A DNA stretch of 64,000 nucleotides, taken from assembly GCF_004886325.1 (NCBI RefSeq), contig NZ_QXFN01000002.1:496001-560000 (forward strand), read 5' to 3'. This document shows positions 46,537 to 57,629 of the stretch, piece after piece; the first letter of the stretch is position 1, and the number at the start of each line of letters is the position of its first letter. Under the pieces are notes generated by a model. It saw only the letters and a program-made list of their open reading frames with translations, was not told the origin of the DNA and searched no databases. The position numbers were made by a program, and so were the translations under genes. Origin of the DNA: Cellulomonas telluris (GTDB taxonomy: Bacteria; Actinomycetota; Actinomycetes; Actinomycetales; Cellulomonadaceae).

Positions 46537-46571
46537 CGCGACCCCGGCTGCCACGAGCGGCCGGGGTCGCG
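46537..46571. terminator. Bidirectional hairpin between convergent genes
   Basis: A perfect 12-bp stem (CGCGACCCCGGC, 46537-46548, and its complement, 46560-46571) with an 11-nt loop separates the beta-helix gene from the convergent TolB-like gene. Confidence 0.7.
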
Positions 46572-46592
46572 GCCGTCGCGGCGCGGCGCGGG

Positions 46593-47618
46593 TCAGCGCA
46601 CGACCGACGGCGACCACGCGCCGGGCACCAGCAGCCGGGGCACGGCGTCGGGGGTCGTGCCCGTGGCCCACACGTCGGTGACGCCGGGCTCGCCCGCCCG
46701 GGCGAGCCCGTACAGGAGGGTGGCGTCGTCGAGCCACTCGGCCTGGTCGTCGACGCCCCGCGTGCCGGGCAGCAGCGTCTCGGTGCCCGAGGCCAGGTCG
46801 CGCACGGCGAGCGCCCAGACGGACTGCCCCTGCGCGGTGCCCACGACCTTCTTGTAGGCGACCCGGGTGCCGTCGGGCGAGAGCGCGGGGCACTCGGCGT
46901 CCTCCTGCACCGACTCCATCGCGCGTGCCGCGAGGGAGCCCCGCACGAGCCACGTCCTGCCGGCGGACTGCGACGCCGCGGTCGCGTAGAACACGTCGTC
47001 GTCGACGAACGTCACGCCCCACAGGTTGCGGTCCACCGCCGTGAACGGCTGCCCGTCGACCTCGAGCGCGAAGCCCTCGATGTTGCCGACGGCGGTCCCG
47101 TCGGCGTGGTGCACGTCGGTCTGGGTGGAGAAGCCCACGGCCGTGTACGAGTGGCCGGTCACGAACGCGGTGGTCGCGACGAGGCGCCCGTCGTCCGACA
47201 GCCGGGTGCGGCTCGGGATGCCCGGCAGCGGCCACGTCCGCTCGACCTGCCAGGTGCGGGCGTCCAGCAGCAGGGTCTCGAAGGACGTGACGACGCCGCG
47301 CACGGTGCGCAGGCAGGACGCGGTGCCGGCGGCCACGTCCACGCGGTCGCACGCGACGTCCGTGAACGCGCGGGGCCCGTCGGGGGCGTCGAGCGGGACG
47401 GCGGCGACGAGGCCGTACGTGCTGCCGGGCAGCGTGCTGCGGAACACCAGGTGCGGGGCGTCGAGCACGTCGCCGAGCGCGGTCGCGGGCACCGACGGCG
47501 CCGCGGCGACGGCGGCCTCCCGGCTCCGCCACGCGGTCACGGCGTAGGCACTCACGCCGACGGCCACGACGAGGGCCACGACGGCGAGCGCGACGACCCG
47601 GGGTGCCGGCCGCCTCAC
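46593..47618 (-). CDS. Membrane-anchored TolB-like beta-propeller protein
   Basis: A 341-residue protein with one N-terminal membrane segment (VVALAVVALVVAVGVSAYAV) and an extracytoplasmic part. That part contains WD/TolB-like strands, such as RTRLSDDGRLVATTAF, CPALSPDGTRVAYKKV, and DQAEWLDDATLLYGLA. The GTG start overlaps the MFS stop by 4 nt. It is the last gene of a lipoprotein-MFS-propeller operon, so it may form an envelope complex with the other two. No catalytic site is visible. Confidence 0.75.
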   Translation of the reverse strand: MRRPAPRVVALAVVALVVAVGVSAYAVTAWRSREAAVAAAPSVPATALGDVLDAPHLVFRSTLPGSTYGLVAAVPLDAPDGPRAFTDVACDRVDVAAGTASCLRTVRGVVTSFETLLLDARTWQVERTWPLPGIPSRTRLSDDGRLVATTAFVTGHSYTAVGFSTQTDVHHADGTAVGNIEGFALEVDGQPFTAVDRNLWGVTFVDDDVFYATAASQSAGRTWLVRGSLAARAMESVQEDAECPALSPDGTRVAYKKVVGTAQGQSVWALAVRDLASGTETLLPGTRGVDDQAEWLDDATLLYGLARAGEPGVTDVWATGTTPDAVPRLLVPGAWSPSVVR

Positions 47619-48997
47619 GCGTCCGCTCCCGCCGTCGCGTCCTCGGACGCGGGAGCGGCGTCGAGGGACCGGACGAGCACCCAGCAGACCGGCAGCGCGG
47701 CCGCGAGCAGCGCGGCGACGACCAGGATCGCGGGGCCGCGACCCGCGGTGTACCAGAGGACCCCGAACGCCGCCGACGCGACCATCCGCGCGACGGCCTG
47801 CACCGTCTGCGCCGTGCCGATCGCGGCGCCGCGCACGTCCGCGGACGCGATGCGCCCGACGACCGCGGCGAGCACGCCGTCGGTGGCGGCGTAGAACGCG
47901 CCGAGCAGGAGCAGCGCGGCGACGGTCGTCGCGGTCGACGCCCACGCCAGGCCGGCGCACACGTAGGCCGCGACCAGGGCGAGGTGGCCCCACACGAACA
48001 CGCGGGCCCTGCCCCACCGGTCGGCGAGCCGTCCCACCGGGACCGCGAGCGACATGTACGCGACGTTCGTGCCGACGTAGAGCAGCGGGAACCACTGGGC
48101 GGCGAACCCGTCGCGCGCCTGCAGGGACAGGTAGACGAACCCGTCGCCGACCGTCAGCAGCGCGAGCACGCCGGCCGCCAGCAGCACGCGCCGCATCCGG
48201 GGCGCCACCACCAGGGACCAGCGGAAGGGGCGCCCGGCGGGCTGGAGGCCGGTGACGTCGCACGTGCAGCCCTTGCACTTCGGCAGCGCGCGCTCGCCCC
48301 GGCTGCGGTGGCGCGCCAGCCAGGCGGCGCGGCGGGGACGCAGGTCCGGCACGAGCAGGACGAGCGTGGCCAGGCCGAGCACCGCGGCGCCGAACGACAC
48401 GACGAACACGGTCGAGTACCCGTCGGGGATCGCCCACAGGACGACGAACGCGAGCAGGGGACCCAGGGCGGCGCCCACGGTGTCGAGCGCGCGGTGCACC
48501 CCGAAGGACCGCCCGAGCGTCCGCGGGTCGGACGCCGCGGCGATCATCGCGTCCCGCGGCGCCGTGCGGATGCCCTTGCCCACGCGGTCGACGGCCACCG
48601 CCGCCGTCACGCCCGCGAACCCGCCCGCGGCGAGGAGCCCCGCGCGGCTGAGCGCGGACAGGCCGTACCCGGTGGTCGCGACCCACTTCGGGTGGTCCCC
48701 GCGGTCGGCGGCCCACCCGCCGAGCACCCGCACGAGCGCGGTCGCGCCCTGCATGAGCCCGTCGAGGACCCCGTACGCGAGGGTCGACAGCCCCAGCGCC
48801 GTCGTCACGTACAGCGGCAGGATCGCCGCCACCGACTCCGACGAGATGTCGGTGAGCATGCTGACGACGCCGAGCGTGACGACGACCGACGAGACCTTGG
48901 CCGGCCGCGCCGGGCGCCGGCCGGCGCCGGACGACGCACCGGGCGCGGGCCTCGATGCCGCCGGGCGGTCCCGCAGGGAGAGGTACACGCGCGTCAC
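47615..48997 (-). CDS. MFS transporter with cysteine cluster in central loop
   Basis: A 460-residue membrane protein with about twelve hydrophobic segments. SMLTDISSESVAAILPLYV near the N-terminus and DRVGKGIRTAPRDAMIA are typical of a multidrug-efflux-like MFS group. The central cytosolic loop, near residue 255, carries LPKCKGCTCDV, a cluster of three cysteines that could bind metal or respond to redox. The GTG start overlaps the lipoprotein stop by 4 nt. Its substrate is unknown. Confidence 0.85.
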   Translation of the reverse strand: MTRVYLSLRDRPAASRPAPGASSGAGRRPARPAKVSSVVVTLGVVSMLTDISSESVAAILPLYVTTALGLSTLAYGVLDGLMQGATALVRVLGGWAADRGDHPKWVATTGYGLSALSRAGLLAAGGFAGVTAAVAVDRVGKGIRTAPRDAMIAAASDPRTLGRSFGVHRALDTVGAALGPLLAFVVLWAIPDGYSTVFVVSFGAAVLGLATLVLLVPDLRPRRAAWLARHRSRGERALPKCKGCTCDVTGLQPAGRPFRWSLVVAPRMRRVLLAAGVLALLTVGDGFVYLSLQARDGFAAQWFPLLYVGTNVAYMSLAVPVGRLADRWGRARVFVWGHLALVAAYVCAGLAWASTATTVAALLLLGAFYAATDGVLAAVVGRIASADVRGAAIGTAQTVQAVARMVASAAFGVLWYTAGRGPAILVVAALLAAALPVCWVLVRSLDAAPASEDATAGADA

Positions 48998-49710
48998 CCG
49001 GCCGTCGTCAGCGTGCCGGCGAGGGTGAGCTCGGTGCCGCCGCCGGTCCGGGGGCGGACGGTCAGCACGAGACCGTCCGGTCCGCGGGTGAACGCGGTCG
49101 CGGTGCTGCCGGGCGTCGCGGGCGCCGGGGACACGGCGAAGCCGGCGGCGGCGAGCTCCTGGACGTACGCGTCCTGGACCGCGGCCGGCTCGGCGTCGCC
49201 GCTGGCCTCGAGGCCGACCTGCAGGCGCTGCCCGTCGGGGGAGACCGAGCTGGACACGACGCGCACGCCGTCGGGCACCGGGACGACCTGGACGGGGAAC
49301 CCGCCCACGAGCCGCTCGCCGCGCGCCGCGTCGGCCGGCGGCAGGGCGCCGGTCAGGGAGGGGCCGGGGACGACGGCCGCCGGGTGCGCCGTCTCGTCCG
49401 GCGGCGCGACGGGTGCGAGCTCGCTCGGGGTGTCCCCGCTGGAGCCGGTGACGTCGCCCGCGCCGGCGTCGTCCGGCCCCGCGCCGCCGTCGCCACCGCC
49501 GCCGGCCGTGCCCGTCCCGGTCCCGGCGCCGCCGCCGTCCGCGGACCCGGTCGCGCCGGCCGTCCCCGCCGGGGTGGGCGAGGTCGTGGTCGCGCCCGTC
49601 GTGTCGGTGGCGTCGCCCCCCGTGCAGCCCGCGAGTCCGAGGAGCACGGCGAGCCCGAGGGCCGGCAGCGCGGAGCGGGCTCGGGGGCGGGCGGGGCGGG
49701 GGCGGTCCAT
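48994..49710 (-). CDS. Lipoprotein of unknown function
   Basis: A 238-residue predicted lipoprotein. The signal peptide ends in a lipobox, GLAGC, at about residue 29. A Gly/Thr/Ala-rich disordered stretch of about 80 residues follows, then a compact C-terminal domain (about 110-238) with VVPVPDGVRVVSSSVSPDG and a beta-rich end. I do not recognise the family. It is the first gene of a reverse operon with an MFS transporter and a TolB-like protein. Confidence 0.75.
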   Translation of the reverse strand: MDRPRPARPRARSALPALGLAVLLGLAGCTGGDATDTTGATTTSPTPAGTAGATGSADGGGAGTGTGTAGGGGDGGAGPDDAGAGDVTGSSGDTPSELAPVAPPDETAHPAAVVPGPSLTGALPPADAARGERLVGGFPVQVVPVPDGVRVVSSSVSPDGQRLQVGLEASGDAEPAAVQDAYVQELAAAGFAVSPAPATPGSTATAFTRGPDGLVLTVRPRTGGGTELTLAGTLTTAG

Positions 49711-49744
49711 GGAGCACCTTCGGGGCGTGCGGTCCGGGCGAGCC

Positions 49745-49825
49745 GCCGCAAAAGGGACATCTCGACCGCGCAGACGTTACCCAGCGCGGTCGGCCGCGCG
49801 GTCGCCCCCGTCGGCTTTTCACCCC
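49745..49825. promoter_or_regulatory. Two copies of the shared motif upstream of the lipoprotein operon
   Basis: GCCGCAAAAGGGACATC (49745-49761) and, on the other strand sense, GTCGGCTTTTCACCCC (49810-49825) lie in the 139-nt gap between the lipoprotein start and the end of the oxidase gene. The pair suggests a regulated promoter for the lipoprotein-MFS-propeller operon. Confidence 0.45.
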
Positions 49826-49849
49826 GCGCAGGCGGGTGGAATCCCCCGG

Positions 49850-51043
49850 TCAGGGGAGCGCGAGCGCGTCGACCACGTGCGCGGCGATCTCGAGCGAGGC
49901 GGTCGCCGCGGGGGACGGCGCGTTGAGCACGTGCACCTGCCGGGCCGTGCGCTGCACGAGGAAGTCGTCGACGAGGCGGCCGTCGCGCTCGACCGCCTGG
50001 GCGCGCACGCCCGCGGGGGACGGCCGCAGGTCGCCCTCCTGGATCTGCGGCACGAGCTGCGCGAGGCTGCGCGCGAACGCGCGGCGGGACAGCGAGCGCA
50101 CGACCTCCTGGAACCCGGGCGCGACGTTGCGCGCGCCCATCCGCCACAGCCCGGGCCAGGCGAGCGCGTCGACCACGTCGCGCGGCGAGACGTCCCGCCG
50201 GCGGTACCCCTCGCGGGCGAGCGCGAGGACGGCGTTGGGGCCCGCGTGGACGCCGCCCGTGAGCATGCGCGTCAGGTGCACGCCCAGGAACGGGAACCGC
50301 GGGTCCGGCACCGGGTAGACGAGGCCGCGCACGAGCGCCGCGGCGCGCGGGCCGAGCTCGTGGTACTCCCCGCGGAACGGCACGATCCTCGCCCGGGGGA
50401 CGACCCCGCACGCGCGGGCGACCCGGTCGGCGTGCAGCCCGGCGCACGCGACGAGCCGGTCGGCGCGCAGCTCGCGCTCGCCGCCGGGCCCCGCGAGCCG
50501 CACGTGCACCGCCTCGGGCGACTCGCTCGCCCCGACCACCTGCGTGCCCAGGGCGAGCTCGCCCCCGTGCTCCCGGACGTCGCCGGCCAGGGCGCGGCAC
50601 ACCCCCACGTAGTCGACGATCCCGGTCGTCCGGACCCAGAGCGCGTCCACCGCGGCGACGTGGGGCTCGTGCTCGCGCGCGCCGGCGGCGCCGACGAGGT
50701 CGGCCGGCACGCCGTTGGCGGCGGCCCGCTCCGCGAGCCGGTGCAGCCCCGGCACCTGGTCCGGCGAGGTCGCCACGACGAGCTTGCCGGTGACCTCCAC
50801 CGCGACGCCGCGCTCCCGCGCGAACGCCGTCATGCTGCGGGCGCCCGCGACCGCCATGCGCGCCTTGAGGCTGCCGGGCGCGTAGTAGAGGCCCGAGTGC
50901 ACGACGCCGGAGTTGCGGCCGGTCTGGTGCCGCGCCGGCTCGTCCTCCTTCTCCAGCACCGTGACCCGGTGCCCCTGGGCCCCGAGACGGGCGGCCACGG
51001 CCAGCCCGACGATGCCGGCTCCCACCACGACGACGTGCGGCAC
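49850..51043 (-). CDS. lhgO: FAD-dependent L-2-hydroxyglutarate oxidase
   Basis: A 397-residue flavoprotein of the DAO family. The FAD site is VVVVGAGIVGLAVAARLGAQG, and the LhgO-type markers HQTGRNSGVVHSGLYYAPGS, VPFRGEYHEL, YPVPDPRFPFLGVHLTR and GPNAVLALAREGY are all present. It should oxidise L-2-hydroxyglutarate to 2-oxoglutarate. The GTG start follows GGGGAGG. It is divergent to mfd; the 339-nt gap between them holds the mfd promoter. Confidence 0.9.
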   Translation of the reverse strand: MPHVVVVGAGIVGLAVAARLGAQGHRVTVLEKEDEPARHQTGRNSGVVHSGLYYAPGSLKARMAVAGARSMTAFARERGVAVEVTGKLVVATSPDQVPGLHRLAERAAANGVPADLVGAAGAREHEPHVAAVDALWVRTTGIVDYVGVCRALAGDVREHGGELALGTQVVGASESPEAVHVRLAGPGGERELRADRLVACAGLHADRVARACGVVPRARIVPFRGEYHELGPRAAALVRGLVYPVPDPRFPFLGVHLTRMLTGGVHAGPNAVLALAREGYRRRDVSPRDVVDALAWPGLWRMGARNVAPGFQEVVRSLSRRAFARSLAQLVPQIQEGDLRPSPAGVRAQAVERDGRLVDDFLVQRTARQVHVLNAPSPAATASLEIAAHVVDALALP

Positions 51044-51382
51044 CCGCGGCCTCCCCGCTCGCCCCGCCGTCGCCGGCGGGCGTCCCGACGCCCCGGACCA
51101 GGGGGTCGAGGCGTCACGGTAGCGCCCCTGCACCCGCCCGGTGCCCGGCGGTTCGGGCGAATTCGTCCCGTGGCGGACGCGGCGTCCCGCGGACGCCGCC
51201 CCGCCGGGCCGTGTCGGTGGCGGCTCGTAGACTGGTGGGGCACCCCGGGTCCCAGTGGATCCGGGGCGTTCGTGCTGTCCCCGGCCCCGTGCTGTCCCCG
51301 GCCTCGTGCCGTCCCGGCCTCGCGCCGGCCGGCCGACGACCGCCTGCCCCGCCACCCCCGTCACCGCACCTGCGAAGGACCC
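51044..51382. promoter_or_regulatory. lhgO-mfd intergenic region with mfd -10
   Basis: This 339-nt gap holds no gene. TAGACT (51228-51233) is a -10 element for mfd, giving a leader of about 140 nt. The leader contains a short imperfect tandem repeat (51272-51321). The lhgO side is GC-rich without a clear promoter. Confidence 0.5.
51272..51321 (+). repeat. Three tandem copies of a 17-bp unit in the mfd leader
   Basis: GTGCTGTCCCCGGCCCC is followed by a copy with one change and a shorter 16-bp copy. Confidence 0.75.
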
Positions 51383-55018
<3,636 letters not shown>

Positions 55019-55037
55019 GAGGCTGTGCCGCGGAGGC

Positions 55038-55078
55038 GACCCGGGGCGGGCCGATGAGTTCGGAGGCCCGCCCGGGTC
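55038..55078 (+). terminator. Hairpin terminator after mfd
   Basis: GACCCGGGGCGGGCC (from 55038) pairs with GGCCCGCCCGGGTC (55065-55078) with one bulged G and a 12-nt loop. The stem begins 20 nt after the mfd stop. Confidence 0.65.
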
Positions 55079-55141
55079 CGACTCCCTGACCACGCACCGC
55101 CGGCGCTGCACCGCGCCGCCGCCGACCTCGGGAGCAACCCC

Positions 55142-55756
55142 ATGGCCTCTGTCGTCTCCACCCTCTTCGTCTCCCTCGACGGCGTCGCGGAGATCGACCC
55201 CGACTGGCACTTCCCGTACTTCGACGAGCACATGGGTGCCGCGGTGGACGAGGACTACGAGGGCGCCGACGTGCTGCTGCTCGGGCGCACCACGTACGAG
55301 AGCTTCGCGGGGGCGTGGCCGCAGCGGGAGGCCGAGGGCGGCGAGGACGCGCCCTTCGCGGCGCGCCTCGGCGACACCCGCAAGCTCGTCGCCACGCACG
55401 GCGACCAGGACCTGGGCTGGCGCAACGTGGAGCGTGTCGAGGGCGACCTCGTCGAGGCCGTCCGCGCGCTGCGCGCCGACGACGGCGTGCACAAGGTGCT
55501 CGTGCCCGGCTCGCTGTCGGTGGTCCGCCAGCTCCTGGCGGGCGGGGTCCTCGACGAGCTGCGCCTGCTCGTCCACCCGGTGCTGGCGCAGAAGGGCGAG
55601 AAGCTCTTCACGGACGAGGGACCGGTCGTCCCGCTGACGCTGCTCCGCTCGGACGCGTACCCCACCGGCGTGGTCCGGCTCGTGTACGCCGCCGCCGACC
55701 GCGCCCCGGCGGCCGCGGGCGATGACGACGTGACGGCGCACGTGCCCGGCGCGTGA
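55142..55756 (+). CDS. Dihydrofolate reductase-family protein (RibD C-terminal-like)
   Basis: A 204-residue reductase-fold protein. The start VVSTLFVSLDGVAEIDP, the LLLGRTTYESFAGAWP segment, the nucleotide-binding VLVPGSLSVVRQLL and DELRLLVHPVLAQKGEKLF are typical of the RibD_C/DHFR-like family common in actinobacteria. These proteins are thought to bind NADPH, but their substrates are mostly unknown; it is not a standard folate enzyme. It stands alone between two hairpins. Confidence 0.87.
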   Translation: MASVVSTLFVSLDGVAEIDPDWHFPYFDEHMGAAVDEDYEGADVLLLGRTTYESFAGAWPQREAEGGEDAPFAARLGDTRKLVATHGDQDLGWRNVERVEGDLVEAVRALRADDGVHKVLVPGSLSVVRQLLAGGVLDELRLLVHPVLAQKGEKLFTDEGPVVPLTLLRSDAYPTGVVRLVYAAADRAPAAAGDDDVTAHVPGA

Positions 55757-55776
55757 CGGGCGGGCGCACCCGCCCG
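55757..55776 (+). terminator. Hairpin after the DHFR-family gene
   Basis: CGGGCGGG and CCCGCCCG (8 bp) enclose a 4-nt loop directly after the stop codon. Confidence 0.55.
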
Positions 55777-55803
55777 GAGGACGGCGGCCCCGTCCGCGCC
55801 CCC

Positions 55804-55809
55804 TACGAT
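55804..55809 (+). promoter_or_regulatory. Candidate -10 of the lipoprotein-mazG operon
   Basis: TACGAT fits TAnnnT and lies 41 nt before the GTG start of the next gene, which also has a GGGAGG ribosome-binding site. Confidence 0.45.
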
Positions 55810-55850
55810 GGCCGCGGTCGAGGGACGACTTCCGACGACGGGAGGCTCTG

Positions 55851-56483
55851 GTGACGGTGCGACGAGGCACGCGGACGGGACGACGGGCGCACGCCCGCAC
55901 GACGGCGGCGCTGGCCGCGGCCCTGACGGTCACGGGTGTGCTGGGGGCGTGCTCGGCGCAGCCCGGCGCGGCGGCGGTCGTGGACGGGGAGGCGATCGCC
56001 ACGGACGTGCTGGCCTCCGCGCAGGAGGACCTGCGGCCCCTGTTCCCGGGCGCGACGACGCAGGACGTCCTGACGATCCTGGTCACCGAGCCGATCCTCA
56101 CGCAGGTCGCGGCCGAGCGGGGTCTGGGCGTCAGCGACGAGCAGGCCCGCGCCTTCCTGGATCGCGCCGCGGAGCAGCAGCTCGGCGAGGGGGCCGCCGA
56201 CCTGCGGTTCGGCGACGGTGCCGTCGCGGTGGCGCGGTACTCGCTCGCGGTCGAGGCGCTGCAGGGCGCGCCGGACGCGCAGGCCGCGGCGGACGAGTAC
56301 CGGCAGCGCGTGGCCGAGGCCGACGTCGAGGTCAACCCCCGCTTCGGCACGTTCGAGGAGGCCGTGGTGACGCCCCCGGCACGGCCGTCCTGGGTGGTGC
56401 CCGAGGGCGGCCGCGCCGCAGGCGGCGGTCAGGACGGGCCGGGCGAGGGCTCCACCCCCGCGCCGACGCCGACCGCGCGATGA
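55851..56483 (+). CDS. SurA-N-like lipoprotein
   Basis: A 210-residue predicted lipoprotein. A basic N-terminus and hydrophobic segment end in the lipobox VLGAC (about residue 35). The mature part reads AAVVDGEAIATDVLASAQEDL, typical of the N-terminal region of SurA-type chaperones and foldases, but the PPIase domain is absent. It ends in a Gly/Pro-rich tail. It precedes mazG with a 4-nt overlap, the conserved actinobacterial arrangement. Probably an extracytoplasmic chaperone-like protein. Confidence 0.85.
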   Translation: MTVRRGTRTGRRAHARTTAALAAALTVTGVLGACSAQPGAAAVVDGEAIATDVLASAQEDLRPLFPGATTQDVLTILVTEPILTQVAAERGLGVSDEQARAFLDRAAEQQLGEGAADLRFGDGAVAVARYSLAVEALQGAPDAQAAADEYRQRVAEADVEVNPRFGTFEEAVVTPPARPSWVVPEGGRAAGGGQDGPGEGSTPAPTPTAR

Positions 56484-57532
56484 GCCCGTCCGGGCGGCGG
56501 GCGGCGGGCACGCCCACGGCACCCGAGCACGTCGCCCCGGAGGAGCGCGCCGCTGCGGCGTTCGGGCGGCTCGTCGCGGTGATGGACCGGCTCCGCTCAC
56601 CGGGCGGGTGCCGGTGGGACGCCGAGCAGACGCACGCGAGCCTCGTGCCGTACGCGCTGGAGGAGGTCCACGAGCTCGCGGAGGCCGTGGACGCAGGCGA
56701 CCGGGAGGGGCTGCGCGAGGAGCTCGGCGACGTGCTGCTCCAGGTCGTGTTCCACGCCCGCGTGGCGCAGGACGACGCGCAGGACCCGTTCGACGTCGCG
56801 GAGGTCGCGGACCGGCTCGTCGCGAAGCTCGTCCGGCGCCACCCGCACGTGTTCCGAGAGGACGGGCCCGGCACGGACGGGTCCGGCGAGGACGGGCCGC
56901 GCACGGACGGGCCCGGTGGCGACGCGCCGGGGGCCGACGGACCCGGCGCCGCCGACCTGCACCGGCGCTGGGACGACGCGAAGCGCGCCGAGAAGCCGGC
57001 CCGGGCGTCGGCGCTCGACGGGGTGCCGGCGTCGCTCGGGTCGCTCGCGCGGACGCAGAAGGTGGCCGGCAAGGCGGTGCGGGCGGGTCTGCTCGACCTC
57101 GAGGCCCCGGCGCCGGACGACCGGGCGGACCTGACCGCGCCGGCGCCGGCGTCGGCGGAGGACCTCGCGTCCGCACCCCGGGCCGCCGCCGTGGACGGGA
57201 TCGGTGACGACGCCGTCGCAGCCACCGGGCGACCCGCGGACGACGAGCCCCTGGACCCCGCCGACACCCCCGACGTCGAGGCGGCCGTCAGCGCCGTGAC
57301 CGGCGGCGTGCCTGACGTCGAGGCCGCCGTCGGCGCCGTGGTCGGCGCGGCCCCCGACCCGGACGAGCGCGACTCGGCCCTGGGTGCGCGGCTGCTCGCG
57401 CTCGTGCTGGAGGCCGAGCGCGAGGGCGTGGACGCGGAGGGCGCACTGCGCCGTGCCGCCGCCGCGTGGGAGGTCGGCCTCCGTGCGGCAGAGCGCGGCG
57501 ACACCGGCGCGGGCCCGACGCCCTGGAGGTAG
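56480..57532 (+). CDS. mazG: Nucleoside triphosphate pyrophosphohydrolase, with low-complexity insertions
   Basis: A 350-residue MazG-type NTP pyrophosphatase that removes aberrant nucleotides. RLRSPGGCRWDAEQTHASL, EEVHELAEAV and EELGDVLLQVVFHARVAQ carry the metal-binding acidic residues. The HPHVF segment is followed by an inserted run of DGPG-like units (about residues 130-155) and then WDDAKRAEK. The C-terminal region (about 205-320) holds further Asp/Ala/Pro-rich filler before a final conserved helix. The ATG overlaps the lipoprotein stop by 4 nt. It is longer than usual for the family. Confidence 0.9.
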   Translation: MSPSGRRAAGTPTAPEHVAPEERAAAAFGRLVAVMDRLRSPGGCRWDAEQTHASLVPYALEEVHELAEAVDAGDREGLREELGDVLLQVVFHARVAQDDAQDPFDVAEVADRLVAKLVRRHPHVFREDGPGTDGSGEDGPRTDGPGGDAPGADGPGAADLHRRWDDAKRAEKPARASALDGVPASLGSLARTQKVAGKAVRAGLLDLEAPAPDDRADLTAPAPASAEDLASAPRAAAVDGIGDDAVAATGRPADDEPLDPADTPDVEAAVSAVTGGVPDVEAAVGAVVGAAPDPDERDSALGARLLALVLEAEREGVDAEGALRRAAAAWEVGLRAAERGDTGAGPTPWR

Positions 57533-57589
57533 GCCGGCCGGGACCGAGGTCCGGGGTCACGGCACGCGCCCGCGGCCACGATGAGCACG

Positions 57590-57605
57590 CCGGGCGGCCG
57601 CCCGG
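57590..57605. promoter_or_regulatory. Perfect 16-bp palindrome upstream of pntA
   Basis: CCGGGCGGCCGCCCGG lies 24 nt before the pntA ATG. It could be an operator or a leader hairpin. GC-rich palindromes can arise by chance here. Confidence 0.3.
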
Positions 57606-57629
57606 ACGACGCGAGCACGAGGAGCTGGC

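Noticed and set aside
47603-51382. Upstream extension of the mfd reading frame by 1260 codons
   Set aside because: It lies antisense to the MFS, lipoprotein and lhgO genes and is compositionally random. The mfd family N-terminus fits ATG 51383.
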